Below are positions 1-3,830 of a stretch of DNA of 36,004 nucleotides, in pieces (positions within the stretch are counted from its first letter, which is position 1; each line of letters starts with the position of its first letter). The notes below the pieces were generated by a model. It saw only the letters and a program-made list of their open reading frames with translations, did no database searches and had not been told where the DNA came from. Made by a program: the position numbers and the translations under genes. The DNA is from a virus. The stretch spans positions 1 to 36,004 of the IMG/VR virus record IMGVR_UViG_3300042349_000296; one strand, written 5' to 3'.

Positions 1-296
1 ATATCAAGTTCTTCAAATGTATAAAGAATAAAAGCACCAGTTTTAGCTGCAAGTGCTGAATCTCTTTTTAACTTATATTTATTACGAATATTATGACCGA
101 TTGCAGAAATTATCTCTACAAAATATATTGAATTTCTATTTGGGCCTTTCTTAGGTCTTGTATACAAATAGACAATAGAGATAATATTATCAATATATTC
201 TTCTGGATCGATTGTCAATAAATACTTTAGTGGATTTTTTTGTGATATCTCCTTATTCAATCTGCTTCGTATCGAATCTACCAGATTCTTACGCAT
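1..296 (-). CDS. Partial gene; N-terminal region resembling a T7-type (N4 RNAPII-like) RNA polymerase
   Basis: The gene starts at an ATG at 296-294 and stays open to the left edge, so only the first 98 residues are visible. Residues around 22-60 read LLTIDPEEYIDNII, then a stretch ending EIISAIGHNIRNKYKLKRD. This lines up by eye with the T7 RNA polymerase N-terminal segment that reads FLQEIKPEAVAYITI and, about 20 residues later, ASAIGRAIEDE. The protein begins much further in than T7 polymerase does. That would suit the small subunit of the two-part N4 RNAPII, but no catalytic motif is in view. CGGAG about 11 bases upstream is the likely ribosome site, and the preceding small ORF ends 2 bases before the ATG, so translation may be coupled. 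The family call is inference from short similarity; the reading frame itself is solid. Confidence 0.5.
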   Translation of the reverse strand, partial: MRKNLVDSIRSRLNKEISQKNPLKYLLTIDPEEYIDNIISIVYLYTRPKKGPNRNSIYFVEIISAIGHNIRNKYKLKRDSALAAKTGAFILYTFEELD

Positions 297-298
297 TA

Positions 299-427
299 CT
301 ATCTAAACTCCGAAGTTAGAAGCCACAGTACAAATGGAATAAATTTAAACCAAAATATAACTTGGAAAAATAAGAATAAGAATGTTTTCAGCAATGTTAA
401 GGTTATATAGAAGAATTCATTTAGCAA
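299..427 (-). CDS. Small hydrophobic membrane protein, 42 aa, TTG start
   Basis: A 42-codon frame starts at TTG (427-425), five bases after a good ribosome site AAAGGAG, and ends in TAG at 301-299. The product is almost wholly hydrophobic (for example TLLKTFLFLFFQVIFWF and FIPFVLWLL), enough for one or two membrane helices. It follows a 13-base T tract and sits 2 bases before the next start. An ATG eight bases further in another frame would give only five codons. No family is recognised. Short length and a non-ATG start keep confidence moderate; the strong ribosome site and coherent hydrophobicity favour a real gene. Confidence 0.45.
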   Translation of the reverse strand: MLNEFFYITLTLLKTFLFLFFQVIFWFKFIPFVLWLLTSEFR

Positions 428-444
428 GATACTCCTTTAAAAGG

Positions 445-499
445 AAAAAAAAAAAAAGAAGGTAAGAAATAAACGAGGCCTCCCGCTAGGGAAGCCTCG
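445..499 (-). terminator. Hairpin terminator of the 98-aa gene, followed by a 13-T tract
   Basis: On the minus strand CGAGGCTTCCC (499-489) pairs with GGGAGGCCTCG (484-474) around the loop TAGC, which holds the TAG stop of the upstream gene. The stem is 11 bp with one G-U. TTTATTTCTTACCTTC follows and then 13 T at 457-445. Confidence 0.75.
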
Positions 500-782
500 G
501 ATTTTTACAAAGATACGTATAGTACATTCCTAAAAATTCTCTATATAAGAAATTTCCCTGTTTCTTTTCTAAAATTCTACGACATGCATCAACTTTATAA
601 AACCAGTTTAAATATTCATCTTGTTTTCTCCTTTCTCTCTTTTCTTCCTTTAAAATCTTGTCAGTTTCTTTAGCAATACTAATTATTATTTTAGGATCTA
701 CTGGAGAACGTTCTAATACAAATATTTGTTTAAAAATACTTTTTGAATTTCCTTTTGATTTCTTACTTGATTTCTTACTCAT
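486..782 (-). CDS. Small basic protein of unknown function, 98 aa
   Basis: The product begins with a serine- and lysine-rich stretch (MSKKSSKKSKGNSKS), then a mixed charged region with EEKRERRKQDEYLNWFYK near residues 46-63. It has no signal peptide or membrane segment, and I do not recognise a family. The start at ATG 782-780 lacks an obvious purine-rich ribosome site. Instead a run of 12 T (808-797) lies about 15 bases upstream, which could act as a U-rich ribosomal protein S1 site; that is inference. The stop lies in the loop of its own terminator. It is flanked by terminators on both sides, so it looks like a self-contained unit at the end of the lysis region. Confidence 0.65.
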   Translation of the reverse strand: MSKKSSKKSKGNSKSIFKQIFVLERSPVDPKIIISIAKETDKILKEEKRERRKQDEYLNWFYKVDACRRILEKKQGNFLYREFLGMYYTYLCKNPRLP

Positions 783-796
783 ATAAACAAGCTCTG

Positions 797-853
797 AAAA
801 AAAAAAAATAAGAAGAAAAAGAAAGCTCCCTTCCCTTTTTAGGGGGAAGGGAG
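797..853 (-). terminator. Hairpin terminator after the spanin-like gene, with a 12-T tract
   Basis: CTCCCTTCCC (853-844) and GGGAAGGGAG (835-826) form a perfect 10-bp stem with an 8-base loop, starting 11 bases after the stop codon of the spanin-like gene. A T-rich stretch follows, ending in TTCTTA and 12 T at 808-797. Confidence 0.8.
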
Positions 854-863
854 TTTTAAAGAG

Positions 864-1322
864 TTAACGATTTACAACTACATAAGGTTTTTTAACCTTT
901 TGTAGTGCAGCCATCTCTGATTCAAGCTTAAGCATTTGCTGCTTAAGCCTTTGAATCGTTACCTCATTTTCTTGTGCTTCCTGCACTCGCAAAGAGGAAG
1001 AGTACTTGTACAAATCCACTGAGGTTTTGTACTTTGAAACCGCCTTATCTTTTTCTGCGATTTCTTTCTCCTTCTCTGCGATTTCTTTCTGATGCTCTCC
1101 TCTCAATATTTCTACTTCTTTTCTAATCGTTTCTTCAAACTTCTTAGCCTCACTTTTTTGTGACTCCAAGGCAGTTTCATGCCTTGCGATCTCCTTTGCA
1201 TGATCTTCCTTGATGTCTCCTACGAGCTCTTCCCTAAAGTCGTTACCCTTCTTCAAGCCAGCTTCATAACCAGCTGCAATCGAAAGGATCAAGATGAGTA
1301 CAGCCAATACAAACTTAAACAT
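864..1322 (-). CDS. Spanin-like (Rz-type i-spanin) coiled-coil membrane protein, 152 aa
   Basis: Residues 3-20 form one N-terminal membrane helix (FKFVLAVLILILSIAAGY). A long, highly charged coiled coil follows, with the near-repeat EIAEKEKEIAEKDK around residues 80-93. One inner-membrane anchor plus a periplasmic coiled coil beside holin and endolysin genes is the layout of an i-spanin, which joins inner and outer membranes at the last step of lysis. I found no lipobox-bearing o-spanin partner overlapping it, so the call rests on architecture and context. The start has GAAGGAG seven bases upstream. The ribosome site begins only a few bases after a hammerhead ribozyme (1340-1392), so cleavage would leave this mRNA with a short 5'-hydroxyl leader. 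A strong terminator follows. Confidence 0.6.
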   Translation of the reverse strand: MFKFVLAVLILILSIAAGYEAGLKKGNDFREELVGDIKEDHAKEIARHETALESQKSEAKKFEETIRKEVEILRGEHQKEIAEKEKEIAEKDKAVSKYKTSVDLYKYSSSLRVQEAQENEVTIQRLKQQMLKLESEMAALQKVKKPYVVVNR

Positions 1323-1339
1323 AACAATCTCCTTCGGTT

Positions 1340-1392
1340 AAGTGTTTCGCTCTTTCGAGCTCATCAGCATGAGCACACACTCATGGACACTT
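1340..1392 (-). ncRNA. Type III hammerhead self-cleaving ribozyme
   Basis: Every conserved part is present in order on the minus strand. Stem III 5' arm AAGTGT (1392-1387) is followed by C17 (1386), giving the preferred GUC cleavage triplet. Stem I is CATGAG (1385-1380), loop TGTGTG, CTCATG (1373-1368). The core CTGATGA is 1367-1361. Stem II is GCTC (1360-1357), loop GAAA, GAGC (1352-1349). GAA (1348-1346) leads into the stem III 3' arm ACACTT (1345-1340), whose first A pairs with U16.1. All three stems are fully Watson-Crick (6, 6 and 4 bp). Stem III is open, which defines type III. Cleavage is expected between 1386 and 1385. Hammerheads are known from phage and bacterial genomes; activity here is inferred from the sequence match only. 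Confidence 0.93.
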
Positions 1393-1804
1393 CACAGTGT
1401 TGATTTCGTCTTTTCACTATTCTTTTGAATAGTATACTACTTCGGCTTGCGCTCAAGTAGATCTGGATTTAACTTCTCAGTTATTTCCAGAAGACGTTGC
1501 TTTTAATAAATACAGTTGTTACACTAGCAACTTCTGTATTTAAGGAAAGCATACCTGATTCTCAGAGTCGGTTGTACTTGGATACAATACCTTCTGAGTG
1601 ACCTTTCCAAGAGGTCTACGATTCTGGTGGATCAGTACCAGTTACGTCTACACTTTCTTAGGGCAGTAGCCGCCCACAATTGATTTCTTAGGGCTCAATT
1701 GCATCATGCCCAGTTCTTTATTTTGGCGGAACCATTGCCAGATTTAATTTTATCGTTTCACAACGATATGGATAAATCACTACCAAGAACCCTTTTTGAT
1801 TCTC
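1386..1804 (-). ncRNA. Candidate large structured non-coding RNA, about 419 nt, 3' end set by the hammerhead
   Basis: This gene-free interval lies between a promoter-like element and the hammerhead cleavage site. Helices found by eye, in order: a three-way junction closed by GTTCTT (1790-1785) with AAGAAC (1718-1713), holding GATTTA/TAAATC (1778-1773/1746-1741) plus a 7-bp GUGA-capped stem (1768-1751) and TGGC/GCCA (1740-1737/1727-1724); two tandem H-type pseudoknots (1711-1677, 1675-1648); hairpins 1641-1624 and 1616-1600; a composite stem CTCAGA/TCTGAG enclosing TTGTA/TACAA (1598-1561); hairpin 1541-1508; TCTGGA/TCCAGA with a GAGA tetraloop (1491-1462); CTACTT/AAGTAG with a GCAA tetraloop (1460-1437); a 7-bp AAAA-loop hairpin (1433-1416); and ACACT/AGTGT with a GUGA loop (1400-1387). 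No ORF of useful length covers it. I do not recognise a known RNA class. The 5' end at 1804 is inferred from the promoter alignment. Confidence 0.7.
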
Positions 1805-1827
1805 ATATAAGATGCTGATTTTTCCGC
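1803..1827 (-). promoter_or_regulatory. 25-bp promoter-like element, copy 1 (before the structured RNA)
   Basis: Reads GCGGAAAAA at the 5' end and ATCTTATATGA at the 3' end, with a more variable six-base middle; this matches copies 2 and 3 over the same 25-bp length. It starts 14 bases after the terminator of the preceding gene. If transcription begins at the G after TATAT (1804), the transcript opens with a small hairpin, AGAATC (1803-1798) with GGTTCT (1791-1786). This copy also lies in a long inverted repeat: the 14-base arm ending at 1846 is repeated inverted at 1804-1791. Read-through RNA could therefore fold it into one large hairpin. The size and conservation resemble promoters of single-subunit phage RNA polymerases; that assignment is inference. 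Confidence 0.6.
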
Positions 1828-1840
1828 ATTTTATAAGAAT

Positions 1841-1862
1841 CAAAAAGGGGTCTTTCGACCCC
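1841..1862 (-). terminator. Rho-independent terminator of the 70-aa holin-like gene
   Basis: GGGGTC (1862-1857), loop GAAA, GACCCC (1852-1847) followed by TTTTTG. It is a perfect 6-bp GC-rich stem with a GNRA loop, starting 5 bases after the stop codon. Confidence 0.85.
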
Positions 1863-1867
1863 ACAAA

Positions 1868-2080
1868 TTATTTCAACTTTACGTCATAAAGACGCAAAGC
1901 GAAATAAAATGGAATTATGCTAAGCATAATCCCAATAACACCTGTCGCAGGAAGTGAGTATTCCATTGGAATACCTTGAACCTTGCCCACGTACCCGATC
2001 CCTGCTCCGATTGCCATTGAGAATGGCATAAGAAGCAAACTACGCCAGAATACACTCCACCACACTTTCAACATTACCAT
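1868..2080 (-). CDS. Two-helix membrane protein, candidate holin or antiholin, 70 aa
   Basis: The 70-residue product has two hydrophobic segments, about residues 12-32 (WRSLLLMPFSMAIGAGIGYVG) and 44-64 (PATGVIGIMLSIIPFYFALRL), with a short linker and a basic C-terminus (YDVKLK). Small size, two membrane helices and its position between a wall hydrolase and a spanin-like gene fit a class II holin or an antiholin. No sequence family is recognised. The start ATG at 2080 follows AAAGGAG by eight bases; a second ATG two codons later is also possible. It has its own promoter-like element (2123-2147) and terminator (1841-1862), so it forms a one-gene transcription unit. A holin of a different type is at 3827-4369. 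Confidence 0.6.
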   Translation of the reverse strand: MVMLKVWWSVFWRSLLLMPFSMAIGAGIGYVGKVQGIPMEYSLPATGVIGIMLSIIPFYFALRLYDVKLK

Positions 2081-2122
2081 TGCTGGTCTCCTTTAAAAAG
2101 TTGAAAGATAAGCTTTTGCCTA

Positions 2123-2147
2123 TCATATAAGATACCCCTTTTTCCGC
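2123..2147 (-). promoter_or_regulatory. 25-bp promoter-like element, copy 2 (before the 70-aa gene)
   Basis: GCGGAAAAA (2147-2139) and GTATCTTATATGA (2135-2123), with the same 25-bp length as the other copies. It begins four bases after the stop codon of the SleB-type gene. A transcript from the G at 2124 would begin with the hairpin GATAGGC (2124-2118), loop AAAA, GCTTATC (2113-2107). The ribosome site of the 70-aa gene follows about 15 bases later. Confidence 0.65.
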
Positions 2148-2151
2148 GTTT

Positions 2152-2550
2152 TTATCCGTAGAAAATATGGCCTTTCCAACGACCAAGATAAGCAAAACCC
2201 TTAGTCCATCTTGGTTTTCTTTTTACAGAATGAAAGTGTGTTGCATATCTAAACTGTTTTGGAACAGCATCAATAAACAACATCCACTTTTCTACTGTAA
2301 TATAAAACTCAATAGGTACAAATTTATTTTTATATTTCTGATAACCATCGAATTGACTGTCTTTTTGTACTACTTCGCAAACTGATGAATCACTTAATTT
2401 AGCTCTATTTAAAATTACCTTAGCTACAATAAGTGAACCAATCATGCCTTCTCCACGGCTTTCACCATAGAGTGTTTTGACTAAACAATCTGTGTCAGTA
2501 TCTCCAAAAGCTTTTAAGGAGATTAAGAATAAAATTACAAACAACTTCAT
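2152..2550 (-). CDS. SleB-type cell-wall hydrolase with N-terminal signal, 132 aa
   Basis: Residues 1-16 are a signal peptide or signal anchor (MKLFVILFLISLKAFG). The rest matches the SleB/Hydrolase_2 fold: LVKTLYGESRGEGMIGS at 23-39 holds the candidate catalytic Glu30 in YGESRGE, followed by VILNRAKLSDSSVCEVV, a QFDGY motif and the closing GRWKGHIFYG. Members cleave peptidoglycan glycan strands as lytic transglycosylases. Export by the signal would place it in the periplasm without a holin. The ATG at 2550 is chosen because GAGG lies nine bases upstream; a longer frame back to 2685 would have to translate the T25 tract and a terminator. It follows the 25-base T tract and ends four bases before promoter copy 2. 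Confidence 0.8.
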   Translation of the reverse strand: MKLFVILFLISLKAFGDTDTDCLVKTLYGESRGEGMIGSLIVAKVILNRAKLSDSSVCEVVQKDSQFDGYQKYKNKFVPIEFYITVEKWMLFIDAVPKQFRYATHFHSVKRKPRWTKGFAYLGRWKGHIFYG

Positions 2551-2563
2551 TATTAACATCCTC

Positions 2564-2616
2564 AAAAAAAAAAAAAAAAAAAAAAAAATAAGAAAAGGAA
2601 CCCCGAAGGGTTCCTT
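2564..2616 (-). terminator. UUCG-capped terminator followed by a 25-T tract
   Basis: AAGGAACCC (2616-2608), loop TTCG, GGGTTCCTT (2603-2595) is a perfect 9-bp stem closed by a C(UUCG)G tetraloop and overlaps the stop codon of the 34-aa gene. TTCTTA then leads into an uninterrupted run of 25 T (2588-2564), far longer than termination needs. The run ends one base before the ribosome site of the SleB-type gene. Confidence 0.9.
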
Positions 2617-2719
2617 AGAAGGCACCACCAGAGTAACCCTGGTAGTACCCATCCCGGTACGCTTTCTCGATTTCTTCTCGAGCAAGCCACTTTACAAACC
2701 GCTTCCAAAGTACTTTCAT
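2615..2719 (-). CDS. Small protein, 34 aa
   Basis: ATG at 2719-2717 follows GAGGAA with six-base spacing and the frame runs 34 codons to TAA. The product is basic and amphipathic at the N-terminus (MKVLWKRFVKWLAREEIEKA), then AYRDGYYQGYSGGAF. The GYxxGY-type end is common in tiny phage proteins, but I recognise no function. The stop overlaps its terminator, which supports a real, independently ended gene. It is the last gene of the GC-richer cassette that starts at promoter copy 3. Confidence 0.6.
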   Translation of the reverse strand: MKVLWKRFVKWLAREEIEKAYRDGYYQGYSGGAF

Positions 2720-2808
2720 TTAAATTCCTCGTGTAAATAGGATGGGCCGTTCGGCTGGCCCTTCGCCCGTATTGAGTAACAGACTTACGAAGTCCGGCTG
2801 TCTACTGA

Positions 2809-3189
2809 CTAGCTTACAAACTCCCAGTGGGAGAATGTAAAGCCATTGCCGCGCAGTTCTCCCTCTTTTGCAGGGGCAGGAACAGACACCGGCAACGCAA
2901 GCTCTGGCAAGTATTTGCCATTACTACGATACCGTATCTGTTCCCTCTGCTTGAGGTAACGCACAGCAATGTGCGCTGGAAAGACTCCAGCAACCATGTC
3001 AGCACCATGCTCATCAATCAGCTCGATCAGCTGATCGAGTGCAGCATGAGATTGTGCAGCAAACGTGAAGTTCACGTTAACTACATCAATCTCTTCGCCA
3101 CTCCAGCATGGGTACGCTTTGAGAGCAACCAATTGCTCTTCAGTCAAAGCGTGACGCGACAGCCACAGTACGCATTTGCGCTGTGACAT
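2809..3189 (-). CDS. Conserved-looking phage protein of unknown function, 126 aa, GC-rich
   Basis: The product starts SQRKCVLWLSRHALTEEQL and continues EEIDVVNVNFTF, then a helical stretch with LIELIDEHGADMVAGVFP. This looks like a compact alpha/beta protein. I recall similar short phage proteins with a VLWLSRH-type opening, but no function. The start is strongly supported by AAAGGAGG seven bases upstream of ATG 3189. Base composition is about half G+C, clearly above its neighbours, and several + strand frames are open over it; these are shadows caused by composition. Its leader holds two back-to-back hairpins (3205-3249). It is the middle gene of a three-gene cassette between promoter copy 3 and the UUCG terminator. 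Confidence 0.75.
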   Translation of the reverse strand: MSQRKCVLWLSRHALTEEQLVALKAYPCWSGEEIDVVNVNFTFAAQSHAALDQLIELIDEHGADMVAGVFPAHIAVRYLKQREQIRYRSNGKYLPELALPVSVPAPAKEGELRGNGFTFSHWEFVS

Positions 3190-3204
3190 TTCTGTCCTCC
3201 TTTG

Positions 3205-3249
3205 TGATACGAAATTGTATCATGTTGCCTACCTTGTTAGATAAGCAAC
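3205..3249 (-). promoter_or_regulatory. Two adjacent leader hairpins before the 126-aa gene
   Basis: GTTGCTTATCT (3249-3239), loop AACA, AGGTAGGCAAC (3234-3224) gives 11 bp with two G-U pairs. TGATAC (3222-3217), loop AATTTC, GTATCA (3210-3205) gives six perfect pairs and ends just before the ribosome site. There is no T tract, so these more likely stabilise or process the mRNA than terminate it. That role is inference. Confidence 0.5.
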
Positions 3250-3262
3250 CTGCTACAATCTA

Positions 3263-3382
3263 CTATTCTCCATATGCCCAGCGGGCATTGTAGTCATGCA
3301 CTCTTGCTGCCCATCTCAGGGGCAAAAAGGGCAAGATGGGATGCACAAGACAATTGTGCACAATGTCTTTGAGCTTAGTCAC
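3263..3382 (-). CDS. Small phage protein, 39 aa, GTG start
   Basis: GTG at 3382-3380 lies seven bases after AAAGGAG and opens a 39-codon frame: TKLKDIVHNCLVHPILP, then FLPLRWAARVHDYNARWAYG. The HNCLVHPxLPFLP and RWAxRxHDxNARWA patterns look like a small protein family I recall from many phages, with no known role. A longer frame back to 3556 would run through the endolysin terminator and promoter copy 3, so I reject it. It is the first gene after promoter copy 3, and its leader holds the hairpin GTCC-AAGT-GGAC next to the ribosome site. Confidence 0.65.
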   Translation of the reverse strand: MTKLKDIVHNCLVHPILPFLPLRWAARVHDYNARWAYGE

Positions 3383-3435
3383 GATTGTTCTCCTTTGTCC
3401 ACTTGGACTGATTGAGACAGGAGAGATTCCTATCT

Positions 3436-3460
3436 TCATATAAGATACCCTTATTTCCGC
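3436..3460 (-). promoter_or_regulatory. 25-bp promoter-like element, copy 3 (before the GC-rich cassette)
   Basis: GCGGAAATAA (3460-3451) and GGGTATCTTATATGA (3450-3436), the same 25-bp length and ends as copies 1 and 2. It follows directly on the endolysin terminator. A transcript from the G at 3437 would open with the hairpin AGATAGGA (3435-3428), loop ATCTC, TCCTGTCT (3422-3415), before the ribosome site of the 39-aa gene. Confidence 0.65.
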
Positions 3461-3496
3461 AAAATAAACCCTGCCAGATTTGCATCCGACAGGGTT
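3461..3496 (-). terminator. Terminator after the endolysin gene, GNRA-capped
   Basis: A continuous 13-bp stem (3496-3484 with 3479-3467, with three G-U pairs) is closed by a GCAA tetraloop and followed by TATTTT. It starts 7 bases after the endolysin stop and ends where promoter copy 3 begins, so it separates two transcription units. Confidence 0.85.
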
Positions 3497-3503
3497 ATTT
3501 TTA

Positions 3504-3830
3504 TTATCGTGATCTTTCAAAGTGAGGCTGATCTTTAAATGATTTCCAGTTACCACCCCATTTATTCTTAGGGTTTAATGATTCCCAGAAATCACCTAGC
3601 TCTTGTGGATAACAAAGCTTTCCATCTTTTGTAAAGTGAAGATCAATAGCACATTTATCAATATGCCTACTGTTTAAAGTTTTTGATCTCTTAGTTTTTA
3701 CATAAATCTCTTGTTGTTCTAAAGTTCGTTGTAATTCACCACCACGAATTTTATAACCAAGTTTAAGAGCTTTAGCGCCTAATCTTAAAAGATCTTCAAA
3801 GAAAGCTTCTTGCTCTTCTCCAAGAGTCAT
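3504..3830 (-). CDS. Endolysin, M15-type peptidase, 108 aa
   Basis: The product is a compact zinc peptidase of the M15 (VanY / phage T5 endolysin) type, which cuts the peptide stems of peptidoglycan. Visible motifs are GGELQRTLEQQ at 30-40, SRHIDKCAIDLHF at 54-66 with zinc ligands His56 and Asp63, and QPHFE at 101-105 with His103 as the third ligand. About 110 residues is a normal length for a single-domain enzyme of this kind. There is no signal peptide, so it needs a holin. The ATG overlaps the holin stop by the ATGA arrangement (3830-3827), which ties its translation to the holin. A GNRA-capped terminator follows. Confidence 0.88.
   Translation of the reverse strand: MTLGEEQEAFFEDLLRLGAKALKLGYKIRGGELQRTLEQQEIYVKTKRSKTLNSRHIDKCAIDLHFTKDGKLCYPQELGDFWESLNPKNKWGGNWKSFKDQPHFERSR

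Noticed and set aside
1416-1433. The 7-bp AAAA-loop hairpin as a stand-alone terminator
   Set aside because: No T tract follows on the minus strand, and it is one of a continuous series of helices, so it was kept as part of the structured RNA.
1386-1804. The structured RNA as a tmRNA, because of its tandem pseudoknots
   Set aside because: No tRNA-like end, T-arm or tag reading frame could be found, and the 5' and 3' ends do not pair into an acceptor stem.
2382-2388. A CTGATGA on the + strand as the core of a second hammerhead
   Set aside because: No hairpin followed by GAAA comes after it, and no stem I or III partners are present. It lies antisense within the SleB-type coding region.
2152-2685. 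A 177-aa form of the SleB-type gene with a poly-Phe stretch
   Set aside because: It would translate through a terminator and the T25 tract. The ATG at 2550 has a proper ribosome site and begins with a signal peptide.
2827-3186. A 119-aa open frame on the + strand
   Set aside because: Shadow of the minus-strand 126-aa gene in GC-rich DNA. The minus-strand gene has a strong AGGAGG site and fits the operon direction.
3263-3556. A 97-aa version of the small GTG gene
   Set aside because: It would cross the endolysin terminator and promoter copy 3. The GTG at 3382 has AAAGGAG seven bases upstream.
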